The notes below the pieces were generated by a model. The model saw only the letters and a list, made by a program, of their open reading frames with translations. It did not search any database and was not told where the DNA came from. The position numbers and the translations under genes were made by a program. Positions 1-8,502 of a stretch of DNA of 64,000 bases are shown here, one piece after another. Each line of letters starts with the position of its first letter. Positions within the stretch are counted from its first letter, which is position 1. Origin of the DNA: CAVORB01 sp963736235 (GTDB lineage Bacteria > Pseudomonadota > Gammaproteobacteria > Chromatiales > Chromatiaceae); the NCBI GenBank assembly GCA_963736235.1, contig CAVTOR010000006.1, forward strand, positions 310,001 to 374,000, given 5' to 3'.

Positions 1-137
1 TTGAGGCCATCCCCCACGTGGGGCAAGGCGCGGTCGAGAATGACGTACATGGAGTAGTCCAGGTACGCCTTCTCGCTGAAGACCTCGAGCGGCATGCGCT
101 CCAGGCCCTCGCTGTTGTACACGGGTGTATCGGTCAT
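1..137 (-). CDS. parC: DNA topoisomerase IV subunit A, N-terminal fragment
   Basis: Only the first 45 codons lie in the window; the gene runs off the left edge. The peptide begins MTDTPVYNSEGLERMPLE and continues with the start of the GyrA/ParC catalytic domain, including YLDYSMYVILDRALP followed by HVGDGLK, which is near-invariant in ParC. ParC with ParE decatenates daughter chromosomes. The ATG at 137 gives a ParC-like N-terminus. GyrA shares related motifs, but the DYSMYVILDRALP wording is typical of ParC. Confidence 0.85.
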   Translation of the reverse strand, partial: MTDTPVYNSEGLERMPLEVFSEKAYLDYSMYVILDRALPHVGDGL

Positions 138-236
138 GTCGTTCGCGGCGGGAGACTTCGATCAGGCCGCGCATGATGCGGCAAAGGAGGCGGAAATCAC
201 AAATCCTGCGCCGCGGAAAGGCGCCTGGTCATCAGA

Positions 237-272
237 GAGCACGCCCCCGTCAGGGGGACGATGGGCGTGCTC
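237..272. terminator. GC-rich hairpin between parC and metY
   Basis: GAGCACGCCC and GGGCGTGCTC form a perfect 10-bp stem around a loop holding a second C-run/G-run pair. It lies just downstream of the metY stop codon on the minus strand and before parC. There is no clear U-tract, so calling it a terminator of metY is inferred from position and stem strength. Confidence 0.5.
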
Positions 273-280
273 GCGCTCGC

Positions 281-1555
281 TCAGCGCGCAGCGGCTAGCG
301 CCTGGTCGATGTCGGCGACGATATCGTCGATGTGCTCGATGCCAATGGACAGCCTGACCATGTCCTCCGAGACGCCGGCGGTAGCCAGCTCAGCGGGCGA
401 GAGCTGACGGTGCGTAGTGGTGGCCGGGTGACAGGCTAGGGTCTTCGCATCGCCGATGTTGACCAGGCGCACAGCAAGCTGCAGCGCGTCGATGAACCGC
501 GCCCCCGCCTCACGCCCGCCCTTGATGCCGAAGGACAGGATGCTCGACGCCCTGCCGCCCATGTACTTGTCCACCAGGGCCTTGTCGGGACTGTCGTCGA
601 GCCCGGCGTAACGCACCCATTCCACCTGCGGATGATCCCTCAGGTAGCTCGCGACCGCGACCGCGTTCTCGCAGTGGCGATCCATGCGCACCGGCAGGGT
701 CTCAATCCCCTGCAGGACCAGGAAGCTGTTGAAGGGCGAGATGGCCGCGCCCATGTTGCGCAGCGGCACCACGCGGGCGCGGGCGATGTAGGCCGCCGGA
801 CCCAAGGCCTCCGTGTAAACCACGCCATGATAGGACACGTCCGGCTCGTTGAGGCGGCGGAAGCGCTCGGCGTGATCGGCCCAGGGGAACTTGCCCGAGT
901 CCACCAAGACGCCGCCGATGGTGGTGCCGTGCCCTCCCATGTACTTGGTCAAGGCGTGGACAACGATATCGCACCCATGCTCGAACGGGCGGCAGAGATA
1001 GGGGGTCGGTACCGTGTTATCGACGATCACCGGCACGCCATGGGCGTGCGCCATGTCCGAGATGGCCTGGAGATCCGCGACATTTCCCGCCGGATTGCCG
1101 ATGGACTCACAGAAGACGGCCTTGGTACGGGCATCGATCTTGGAGGCCATGCCCTCGACGTCGTTGGGGGCGACCATCCGCACCTCGATCCCCAGCTGCG
1201 GCAGCGTATGGGCAAACAGATTGTAAGTGCCTCCGTAGAGGGTCGATGTCGAGACGATGTTGTCGCCGGACTCCGTGATGGTAAAGATGGCGTAAGTCGT
1301 CGCCGCCATGCCCGAGGCCAGTGCCAGCCCACCGATGCCGCCCTCCATGGCCGCCACCCGCTTCTCCAGCACGTCGCTGGTGGGATTCATGATGCGCGTG
1401 TAGATGTTGCCCTGCACCTTGAGGTCGAACAGATCGGCCCCGTGCTGGGTGTCATCGAAGGCATACGAAGTCGTCTGATAGATAGGGGTGGCGACCGCTT
1501 TTGTGGTCGGGTCCGGCGCGAAGCCAGCGTGGATGGCCAGGGTCTCGATCTTCAT
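281..1555 (-). CDS. metY: O-acetylhomoserine sulfhydrylase (Cys/Met metabolism PLP enzyme)
   Basis: The 424-residue protein belongs to the Cys/Met-metabolism PLP-dependent family, which has this usual length. It opens with KIETLAIHAG and GFAPDPTTKA, typical of MetY. The PLP lysine is about K204 in HALTKYMGGHGT, and SGMAATTYAI near residue 81 lies in the cofactor pocket. The enzyme makes homocysteine from O-acetylhomoserine and sulfide (or methionine from methanethiol) in the cytoplasm. The start at 1555 is preceded by AAAGGA; a longer in-frame extension is open but has no family similarity. Methionine gamma-lyase is a less likely alternative. No S-box or SAM-II motif was recognised upstream. 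Confidence 0.9.
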   Translation of the reverse strand: MKIETLAIHAGFAPDPTTKAVATPIYQTTSYAFDDTQHGADLFDLKVQGNIYTRIMNPTSDVLEKRVAAMEGGIGGLALASGMAATTYAIFTITESGDNIVSTSTLYGGTYNLFAHTLPQLGIEVRMVAPNDVEGMASKIDARTKAVFCESIGNPAGNVADLQAISDMAHAHGVPVIVDNTVPTPYLCRPFEHGCDIVVHALTKYMGGHGTTIGGVLVDSGKFPWADHAERFRRLNEPDVSYHGVVYTEALGPAAYIARARVVPLRNMGAAISPFNSFLVLQGIETLPVRMDRHCENAVAVASYLRDHPQVEWVRYAGLDDSPDKALVDKYMGGRASSILSFGIKGGREAGARFIDALQLAVRLVNIGDAKTLACHPATTTHRQLSPAELATAGVSEDMVRLSIGIEHIDDIVADIDQALAAAR

Positions 1556-1970
1556 CTGGTGTGTCCTTTGGTGTTTGTCGTTCTCATGGCACCTCGGGTG
1601 CGTGGCGGGAGCGCCTGCGCCATATCCCGGTGCCGATGTCGGCTGCACGGCCGGATATGGTTCCGGATCTCTCCGGCTATGCCGGAAAGGTCTTTGCCTC
1701 ACGCGGTCGTGCGTGTTGGATGGTACTTTCGTCCCGTCGGGCTGTCGACGCCGGCAAGCCCGAGTGGCACTCGAGCCATCGGTGACACCCGATCCGACCC
1801 GTCCCACACCCCAGCACCGAGAAATCAACCCAAGCTTGTCCGAATCGGTCCAACTTTGTCTCCCAGGGGTATTAGAATAGTAATGAATACCCATGCTTCT
1901 CGCAGTGGCAAATCCGGAAGGACGCGGCTACTCTTTCGCGATTCGGCACACCCGTAAAAAAGGGGCAAAC
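1556..1970. promoter_or_regulatory. Divergent intergenic region with an operator-like dyad
   Basis: These roughly 415 bases separate metY (minus) from the pentapeptide gene (plus). A perfect dyad, GGGTATT-N12-AATACCC, lies at 1867-1892. It overlaps a possible plus-strand promoter (TTGTCT near 1855, then TAGTAA near 1879). The rest shows no gene or recognised riboswitch. The operator role is inferred from symmetry and position alone. Confidence 0.35.
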
Positions 1971-2825
1971 ATGATCGAGATCAGACACAAAGATACCGGG
2001 GACGTGCTCGAAACCTTGGAGGCGGAAACCTTCGTTGGCGCCGACTTGCGGGATATGCGCCTCAATGGGGCGAATTTTCGCGGCGCCGACTTAAGCGGTG
2101 CCAATCTCGAGCTGAGTGACCTCATCGAGGCCGACCTGAGCGGCGCTACCCTGCGCAACGCGGTCCTGCTCGGCGCGCACCTCAACCGCGCCAATCTTGC
2201 CGGCGCGGATCTCACCCGCGCGCGCCTGGGCTCGGAGCATCCATCGCGGTCGGCGATGCTGAGCGGAGCAGACCTCTCGAGCGTCAATCTGGAGGGTGCG
2301 GATCTGCGTAACGCGGAGATCCGTCAGGCCAATCTCCAGGGTGCCAACCTCAGCGGAGCGGACTTGCGGGGAACGGATTTCTACGGCAGCAACCTGTGTC
2401 ACGTGACCGCACGCAAGGCCTTGTTCATCCGGGCCAACCTGCGCGAGACCAACCTGTGCGGCGCGGACTTGCGCGATTCGCACCTCAACGACGCCAACCT
2501 CGTGCGTGCCAGCATGCACGAGGCCGACCTCTCGAGCGTGCATCAGGGTGGATTCACCGTCATCAACCTGGCGAACATGGAGGGCGCAGACCTGCGGGGG
2601 GCGAACCTGCGCAATGTCTCGGCCCAGGATACGAACATGCGCAACGCCGACCTCCGGGATGCGGACTTCAGCGAGGCGGTGCTCGGGGGAGCGATCCTGC
2701 GACGGGCGAACGTCGCTAACGCCGACTTTAACGGTGTCGAGTTGGCGAGCGTGACCATGGAGTTTGCCAACTTCTCCAAGGCCCGCAACGCGGTGATTCC
2801 CGCGTACAAGAAGAACCTACGGTAA
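1971..2825 (+). CDS. Pentapeptide-repeat protein
   Basis: The 284-residue product is almost entirely A(D/N)LXX pentapeptide repeats (GADLSGANLELSDLIEADLSG and so on) after a short cap, MIEIRHKDTGDVLETLEAET. Such proteins fold into a right-handed square beta-helix. No signal peptide or membrane segment is visible, so it is probably cytoplasmic. The ATG at 1971 follows AGGGG; an upstream extension to 1893 is open but has no repeat character. Some family members (Qnr, MfpA) mimic DNA and protect type II topoisomerases, and parC is nearby, but length and cap differ from Qnr. The function is therefore unknown. Confidence 0.88.
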   Translation: MIEIRHKDTGDVLETLEAETFVGADLRDMRLNGANFRGADLSGANLELSDLIEADLSGATLRNAVLLGAHLNRANLAGADLTRARLGSEHPSRSAMLSGADLSSVNLEGADLRNAEIRQANLQGANLSGADLRGTDFYGSNLCHVTARKALFIRANLRETNLCGADLRDSHLNDANLVRASMHEADLSSVHQGGFTVINLANMEGADLRGANLRNVSAQDTNMRNADLRDADFSEAVLGGAILRRANVANADFNGVELASVTMEFANFSKARNAVIPAYKKNLR

Positions 2826-3013
2826 CGGATCGGCTCTCCGGCGCCGACGACCCGTGGAGGGCGCGCTTGTCACTGTGCCTGCGTAGGCGAAACGCAACCC
2901 CAGTCTTCCTGCCTCCGCGGCCTGACCGGCTAGGGAGATACTGATCGAGTCAGCGCTTCCGGCGGCACATGGATGTGACACCATGTTCAAGCGCGTCAGC
3001 GTTTGAAAATGAA

Positions 3014-3073
3014 GCCACCCAAGAAGCGCGCTTCTTGGGTGGCGTGCTGATATTGGCCAGGCTGCCCGATCAT
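3014..3073 (-). repeat. Dispersed hairpin repeat, copy A, with a 30-bp perfect palindrome
   Basis: Between two convergent genes lies a perfect palindrome at 3014-3043 (GCCACCCAAGAAGCG plus its exact complement), followed by an imperfect hairpin built on TGATATTGGCCAGG. Read on the minus strand, the block aligns over about 45 bases with copies at 8368-8408 and 33838-33888 (shared core GGCCATCCTGGC, ATCAGCACGCCAC and CCCAAGAAGCGCG). Here it could also act as a bidirectional terminator. Confidence 0.7.
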
Positions 3074-3117
3074 CACCGTCTAAGGAGGTCCGCGCTCCAG
3101 GCCGGAGAGCGATCCTG

Positions 3118-4305
3118 TCACTTCAGAGACTGATAGTAATCCATCAGGATTTTGGCCACTTCCGGACGGGAGAATTCCGGCGGGGGGGCGATTCCATTGC
3201 CGAGCATCTCGCGCACCTTGGTGCCCGACAACAGCACGAAGTCCTCCTTGGTATGGTCGGGCGCCTCACGCATCATGACCACCTTGTTGAGCTTCTTCGA
3301 GTAAGCGGTGTGGTCGGCCTTGAAGATCTCGATCTCGAGGGCGCCCTCTGGCACCTCCTCATCGAAGATCGTCTGGGCGTCGAAAGCGCCGTAGTAGTCG
3401 CCGACGCCGGCGTGGTCGCGACCGATGATGAAGTGGGTCGCGCCCATGTTCTGGCGGAAGTAGGCGTGCAGGACCGCCTCGCGTGGCCCGGCGTACAGCA
3501 TATCGAAGCCGTAACCCGTGACCATGGCGCTGTTCGGCGGGAAATAGAGCTCGACCATCTTGCGGATCGCGGCGTCACGGACGGGTGCTGGAATGTCGCC
3601 AGGCTTCAGCTTGCCGAGCAGCATGTGGATCACCAGACCGTCACATCCCAACCGGTCCATGGCCATGTGACAAAGCTCTTCATGGGCCAAGTGCATGGGA
3701 TTGCGGGTTTGGAAGGCAACGACCTTCTTCCAACCGCGCTCTTGGATCTCGTTGCGGATCTCGACCGCGGTGCGGAAGGTGTCGGGGAAGTCGTCGTGGA
3801 AGTACGAGAAGTGAAGCACCCGGATCGCACCCGAAACGGCGAAACGGCCCTGGCTGTTGAAGGCCGCGACACCCGGGTGCTCCACGTCATCGGTACGGTA
3901 GACCTTGTCGGTCATATAGGCCATCTGCTCATCCGTGACCTCCTCGATCGCCTCGACGTCCATGATGGCGAGCACGGGGGTTCCCTCGACGTTCGGATCA
4001 CGCAGCGCGATACGTTGTGCGCCCTGAATCGCGTCCACGTTCTCGAGCAGACACATGACGGGAACCGGGAAGAAGGCGCCGCTGGCCATGCGCATGTTCT
4101 CGCAGGTGCCCATGGCGTCAGCCACATTCATGAAACCGCGAAGCGGGCTGAAGTAGCCGCCCCCCATCATCACCGCGTTTCCGGCGGCCTGGGAGCTGAT
4201 GACGACCGAGGGCAGGCTCTCTGCCTCGCTCATGAGCTCGTGGTGCTTGTCAGGATCGTAGACGAACAGGGGTTGCAGTTCATCAGCGCCGACTGGTTTG
4301 ATCAT
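3118..4305 (-). CDS. sat: Sulfate adenylyltransferase (ATP sulfurylase), dissimilatory type
   Basis: The 395-residue single-chain ATP sulfurylase interconverts sulfate plus ATP with APS plus pyrophosphate. In sulfur oxidisers it runs in the ATP-forming direction after APS reductase. The QTRNP motif is near residues 199-203, followed by HLAHEELC (HXXH), and GRDHAGVGDYYGAFDAQ follows near residue 297. It is homomeric Sat, not the heterodimeric CysDN assimilatory enzyme. The start at 4305 follows a strong AAGGAGAGG site; a further 18 in-frame codons upstream look non-coding. No aprAB lies next to it here. Confidence 0.95.
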   Translation of the reverse strand: MIKPVGADELQPLFVYDPDKHHELMSEAESLPSVVISSQAAGNAVMMGGGYFSPLRGFMNVADAMGTCENMRMASGAFFPVPVMCLLENVDAIQGAQRIALRDPNVEGTPVLAIMDVEAIEEVTDEQMAYMTDKVYRTDDVEHPGVAAFNSQGRFAVSGAIRVLHFSYFHDDFPDTFRTAVEIRNEIQERGWKKVVAFQTRNPMHLAHEELCHMAMDRLGCDGLVIHMLLGKLKPGDIPAPVRDAAIRKMVELYFPPNSAMVTGYGFDMLYAGPREAVLHAYFRQNMGATHFIIGRDHAGVGDYYGAFDAQTIFDEEVPEGALEIEIFKADHTAYSKKLNKVVMMREAPDHTKEDFVLLSGTKVREMLGNGIAPPPEFSRPEVAKILMDYYQSLK

Positions 4306-4754
4306 CTTCTGCCTCTCCTTACGACCCTCTCTCGTGAACCCGGATGTCGTGGGAGACAACGTCCGGAACGCTGAGGAGCCTTGGTTTTGAAAGCTTTCGG
4401 CGGGAATCGCCGGGGACGCGCAGCCGCTTCGTCACTCGGACCGGGACGGTGCAGGCACAACCGCCGAAACCTTACCACAGTCACGGGATTGACCCTCCAA
4501 GGTTGTGTTTATAGCGGCAACAAAAAACCTTGCCATTTCGCGTACAATGTCAAGGCTCGCCGGCGCCGCGAATCGGGTTTGGCCGGGCGGCCGCAACAGC
4601 AACGCCTGCGGACGCTTACCGGCCGCGTCGATTTCGGATACCATTGCCGAAAAGCACAAAGATCAGGCATCGCAGAGTATCGGTTGCCGTACGCGGACGG
4701 CCGCTTCCGTTTTTAGTATCCGTAACTCGTTCGATTGAGTTCCGAGAGCCGACA
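4306..4754. promoter_or_regulatory. Intergenic region upstream of sat and of the 72-residue gene
   Basis: This roughly 450-base divergent region must hold promoters for sat (minus) and for the small gene at 4755 (plus). An AT-richer patch near 4500-4560, with ATAAACACAA on the minus strand and TACAAT on the plus strand, is the best candidate area. I could not assign -35/-10 pairs with normal spacing. No other gene is seen. Confidence 0.25.
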
Positions 4755-4973
4755 ATGCCCTACTACGTTTACAAGATCGCTCCGCCACTCGACCTGACGC
4801 ACATTGACACCAAAGACAAATACAAAGACGCTCGCGGCTTAGTACGCGGGTTGCGAGAGGGACTGCCGAATGGAGACGAAGCTCAGATTCGGATGGTGTT
4901 CGCCAAGAGTCAGGCTGAAGCCGAGAAGCTCTTGTCTATCCCGCGCGATGAGCGAGTCATCGGAGAAGACTGA
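4755..4973 (+). CDS. Small conserved-looking protein of unknown function (72 aa)
   Basis: The product begins MPYYVYKIAPPLDLTHIDTK and ends ERVIGED; it is charged, soluble and has no signal peptide or membrane segment. The central stretch DARGLVRGLREGL and KSQAEAEKLLSIPRDE looks like a compact alpha/beta fold. It lies 140 bases upstream of the DUF1631 gene on the same strand, so the two may be co-transcribed. The codon composition matches the GC-rich neighbours. The ATG at 4755 has no strong Shine-Dalgarno. I do not recognise a function. Confidence 0.6.
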   Translation: MPYYVYKIAPPLDLTHIDTKDKYKDARGLVRGLREGLPNGDEAQIRMVFAKSQAEAEKLLSIPRDERVIGED

Positions 4974-5112
4974 GCGCGAGCCAGTACGCGAGCAGGTTGC
5001 ATCGCGTCGACTAACACGGAATCCCAGAGGGAAGGAAAGTCTCGGAGGCAGCCCGTGCCAAGGCGTGCCTTGCACCTGTCCTTAAGCCAGTTCTGAACGC
5101 ACCGAATCAGCG

Positions 5113-7407
5113 ATGATTGAGACTAGACCGCACGGCACCTCGGATCGAGCGCGTTATTCTGAGGTGCTGGAACAGTGCCGGGATATCGTGCTGATCTTCA
5201 GCAACTCCCAACTCTCCGAGCTATTCGAGAACGCTGGCTCCGCCCTGCTCGATTTCGCCGAGCGCGCGGAGAACAACGCCATTCAAGGCCGCTTCTTCGA
5301 GGCCATGGGTCTGGTGCAACGGCGTCGCCCCGACATCGAGCATATCTTTCGCCAGGAGATCGCTGACGGATTCGACAACTTCGGGCACATGGCGCCGCCC
5401 TCTCAAGAGTACGAATCCGGCGCTGCCGACGGCGAAGATCCCGACGGCCTGGACTCCAAGCTGTCCCTGGTCGAGCCCGACGAGATGGAAGAGTCCGTCG
5501 CGGCGGAGAATCTGACCATCAAGGCCAACGCTACCTACTTCCAGGAGCTCTACGCCCTCAGCCATCGCCTTGCGGTCATTAACGACGGCAAGAAGCTCAA
5601 GGAATACGAGATCCCCGCCGGCCCCCATCATCTGGTACGCGCCTATCGCCGGTCGCTCGCGAATCTCGATCTCGAGGTGCGGATCAAGATCATCCTCTAC
5701 GCCTTGTTCGACAAGTTCGTGATGAAGCAGGCCAAGGGTCTGTACGATGAGCTCAACAGCAGCCTCAAGGCCGCCGGGATCCTTCCCAACCTGAAGCCCG
5801 TGCCGCTGCGCGGGGATCAGGGAGGCGCACAAGCAGCTGCGAAACCGGGCGCGAGCGAGGAGGAAGCCAAATCGCATCCGGAGAGTCAAGAAGCGCCGTC
5901 GCTTGGCGCGGAACTCTTCGACTCGATCATCGACCTGATGTCCAATCGGCGCTTCGGCGGTCGTCGCTCTGCGGCGCGCCGGCCACGAGCGCCCGTCGAT
6001 CCCGCCGTGGCGGCGGCGGAATCGCGCCACCTCGTCTCCGCCCTCGGGAATCTGCAATCGCAGACGAGCGGCGAATCCGTCTCGGCCCTGGTCGCCGAAG
6101 CGGTCGAGATCCCAAACATCGAGGTAGATACCGCCTTCATCGAGAAGGTCAAGAGCACCCTCACCCAGGAACGGGAGCATGTGCTGTCGCAGATTGACCG
6201 CGACAAGCTCTCCCCCATGGATGCGGATCTGATCGATCTCATCGGCATGTTGTTCGAGTACATGCTCAACGACCCGGTCCTCCCCAATGTGGCCAAGGCA
6301 CTGCTCAGCCACCTGCATACCCCATATCTCAAGGTCGCGCTGATTGACCGCCGGCTGTTGGTGGATGTGAGTCACCCGGCTCGGCGCCTGCTCGACCAGA
6401 TGGTGGAATCCGGCAGCCTTTGGGTGGAGGAGAACAATCCGCAGCGTGGCATCTTCCCAGCCATGCGGCGGATCGTAGACCGCGTGCTCCAGGAATTCAC
6501 CAACGACGTGTCGCTTTTCGAGGAGCTGCTAACCTCCTTCGAGCAGTCGATGAGCGAGCAGCAGCGGCGAACCGATACCACGGAGCAGCGCACCCAGGAT
6601 GCTGCCCGCGGACGGGAGAAGCTGCAATTAGCAAAGCGCAGAGCCAATCACCAGATTCAGCTCCTGCTACAGAACGGCCCACTGCCACCCCAGGTCGTTG
6701 CCTTCCTGAGCAAGACCTGGATGGATCACCTGGTGTTCATCCTCCTTCGCGACGAGCACGAGGACCGTGGGGACGCGTGGAAACAGGCCGTGACGACCGC
6801 CGAGGACCTGTTCTCCCTCTTCGACCCTGATGTTGAGGCAACCGAACGGAAGCGGCGTCACGCGTCCATCCCGACGCTGCGCGAGGAGATCAACGCCGCA
6901 ATTCAACACACTGGCAGCTACACGCATGCGACGCTAGACGCCCTCTACTCACTGCTGGATGCACCCGATACTTGGGACGAAAAGGCGGCAGAACGTGCCG
7001 CCGAGTCTGCGCCTCCGGCACAAAAGCTGGAACCGCCGCCCGCACTCGCCGACGGCCCGTCGACAGCCGACGAGCAGATCAGCGAGAAGGAACAGGCAGT
7101 CATCAAACGACTGCGTAAGATGAAGTTCGGAACCTGGTTCGAATTCAGCGGGGAGTCCGGCGGACCGTCACGCAGAATCAAGCTCTCTTGGCTCAGCCCC
7201 TTGACCGCCACCTGTATGTTCGTGGATCGATCGGGCATGCAGGCGGAGATCAAGACCCTCCACGAGCTCGCCCAGGAGATCCTGGCGGGTCGCGCAAAAG
7301 TCATCCCGCGGCCCAAGCATCCGTTTATCGAGCGGGCGATGGTCTCCATCCGCAAAATGCTGCAGAGCGAGGACAAGAAACCCGCGCCAGCCCCCAGTCA
7401 GAGCTGA
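5113..7407 (+). CDS. DUF1631 family protein with PilZ-like C-terminus
   Basis: The 764-residue protein matches the DUF1631 family: the N-terminus holds SEVLEQCRDIVLIFSNSQLSELFENAGSALL, then IQGRFFEAMGLVQRR, a low-complexity linker near residues 235-265, and a long helical core (FEYMLNDPVLPNVAKALLSHLHTPYLK). The last 100 residues (KMKFGTWFEF and RRIKLSWLSPLTATCMFVDRSG) resemble the PilZ-like fold that ends many members, suggesting a link to cyclic-di-GMP signalling. Canonical c-di-GMP-binding residues (RxxxR, DxSxxG) are not obvious, so binding is uncertain. No signal peptide or membrane helix is present. The cellular role is unknown. Confidence 0.85.
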   Translation: MIETRPHGTSDRARYSEVLEQCRDIVLIFSNSQLSELFENAGSALLDFAERAENNAIQGRFFEAMGLVQRRRPDIEHIFRQEIADGFDNFGHMAPPSQEYESGAADGEDPDGLDSKLSLVEPDEMEESVAAENLTIKANATYFQELYALSHRLAVINDGKKLKEYEIPAGPHHLVRAYRRSLANLDLEVRIKIILYALFDKFVMKQAKGLYDELNSSLKAAGILPNLKPVPLRGDQGGAQAAAKPGASEEEAKSHPESQEAPSLGAELFDSIIDLMSNRRFGGRRSAARRPRAPVDPAVAAAESRHLVSALGNLQSQTSGESVSALVAEAVEIPNIEVDTAFIEKVKSTLTQEREHVLSQIDRDKLSPMDADLIDLIGMLFEYMLNDPVLPNVAKALLSHLHTPYLKVALIDRRLLVDVSHPARRLLDQMVESGSLWVEENNPQRGIFPAMRRIVDRVLQEFTNDVSLFEELLTSFEQSMSEQQRRTDTTEQRTQDAARGREKLQLAKRRANHQIQLLLQNGPLPPQVVAFLSKTWMDHLVFILLRDEHEDRGDAWKQAVTTAEDLFSLFDPDVEATERKRRHASIPTLREEINAAIQHTGSYTHATLDALYSLLDAPDTWDEKAAERAAESAPPAQKLEPPPALADGPSTADEQISEKEQAVIKRLRKMKFGTWFEFSGESGGPSRRIKLSWLSPLTATCMFVDRSGMQAEIKTLHELAQEILAGRAKVIPRPKHPFIERAMVSIRKMLQSEDKKPAPAPSQS

Positions 7408-7584
7408 CACCAGCCAGAATGAGATCGGGGCGGTTTGCCCAGCGTTGCGTTGCGGGCAATGGCTTCCCTCCCCAATTAAGAGGTTGTTCGCGCAGCGCGG
7501 AAGTGGACCGAAACAGAAGTTGGATCTGAGCGGTTGCGGCAAAGGTACGGACTATCCCCACGCGGGATGAGGGCGGCCCACCCC

Positions 7585-8232
7585 TCAGGAACCTGCCGAT
7601 GCTCTTTCAGCCCACAGGAACTGCAAGACCTTACGCACGTAACGCTGCGTCTCTGGATAGGGCGGAATGCGATTACCGTACTTCATGACCGCATTCTCCC
7701 CGGCGTTGTAGGCCGCGAGCGCCAGGCGGAGATCCTGCTCGAACAAGTCGAGCAAATGCCGCAAGTAGGTGGCACCTCCCCGCATGTTCTGCTCCGGGTC
7801 CCAGATATCCTGCACGTTGAACCGCTTGGCGGTTGCCGGCATCAGCTGCATGAGTCCGATGGCACCCGCCGAGGAAACCGCGGAAGGATTGTAGGCGGAT
7901 TCCGTCCGCACCACAGCGTGGAGCAGTTCCGGATGCAAGCCGTGTCGGCGCGCGGTGCGTTCGATCAGATGTGCGTAGTCCGCACGTCTCGCCGTCGATT
8001 TTCGCGGCGAAACCGGCGCCCGCCGCCGTCCGATAGCGACGATCTTCTTGCTATTCTCCGAGATCAGCTTCTTGCTCGTCCGCTTCCATTCGAGGCGATA
8101 CTGCTTTCCCTGTAGCGGCGCATCCGTGAAATAGATCATGCCTTGGCTATCGACGTACTTATACACGTCGGCACCCACAGGGGCGGCGGCCAGGAACAGA
8201 AGCACGAATAGTCCAAACTTTGCGCCAGTCAT
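7585..8232 (-). CDS. Lytic transglycosylase with N-terminal DUF4124 segment
   Basis: The 215-residue exported enzyme cleaves peptidoglycan glycan strands. Residues 1-21 are a signal peptide (KFGLFVLLFLAAAPVGA). A DUF4124-like segment (VYKYVDSQGMIYFTDAP) follows. The SLT domain starts near residue 84, with the catalytic glutamate about E111 in RTESAYNPSAVSSAGAIGLMQLMPATA and the conserved AAYNAGENAV later. The start at 8232 is chosen because the signal peptide begins there; 18 more upstream codons are open but polar. It is probably periplasmic or membrane-tethered. Confidence 0.92.
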   Translation of the reverse strand: MTGAKFGLFVLLFLAAAPVGADVYKYVDSQGMIYFTDAPLQGKQYRLEWKRTSKKLISENSKKIVAIGRRRAPVSPRKSTARRADYAHLIERTARRHGLHPELLHAVVRTESAYNPSAVSSAGAIGLMQLMPATAKRFNVQDIWDPEQNMRGGATYLRHLLDLFEQDLRLALAAYNAGENAVMKYGNRIPPYPETQRYVRKVLQFLWAERASAGS

Positions 8233-8367
8233 CGCTCGCTTCCGCGCAGACTTTATCTCCGGGCTGGAGCCGCAACGTCTGCTCATATTTGGGGTGGATC
8301 ATAACCCCCGAGATAAGAGATTACCAAACAGCAAACCCGACCTTGATCAACTAAAGCTGAATTAAGA

Positions 8368-8408
8368 TGCTGATTATTGGCCATCCTGGCCGAAATCAGC
8401 ACGCCACG
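8368..8408 (+). repeat. Dispersed hairpin repeat, copy B
   Basis: TGCTGATT and AATCAGCA form an outer stem around GGCCA-TCC-TGGCC, giving a nested hairpin at 8368-8401. The element continues CGCCACG and then diverges from the other copies. It sits between two minus-strand genes. Copies A (3014-3073) and C (33838-33888) share the hairpin core and the flanking ATCAGCACGxCAC. Confidence 0.7.
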
Positions 8409-8502
8409 TCCATGTGCCGCGCGAGGCGCTGACTTCATTAGCGTTTCGCCTGCAATCGCAGGTGTGCAATCAAAGGACGTCTCTTACCTTTCATGGCGAC
8501 CT

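Noticed and set aside
1556..1850. Possible SAM riboswitch upstream of metY
   Set aside because: The leader was read for S-box (GGCCC, GCAACC) and SAM-II features; none was found.
3253..4374. Long plus-strand frame antisense to sat
   Set aside because: Long open frames opposite GC-rich genes are common; the minus strand has a clear ATP sulfurylase with all motifs, and the antisense product is low-complexity and has no family features.
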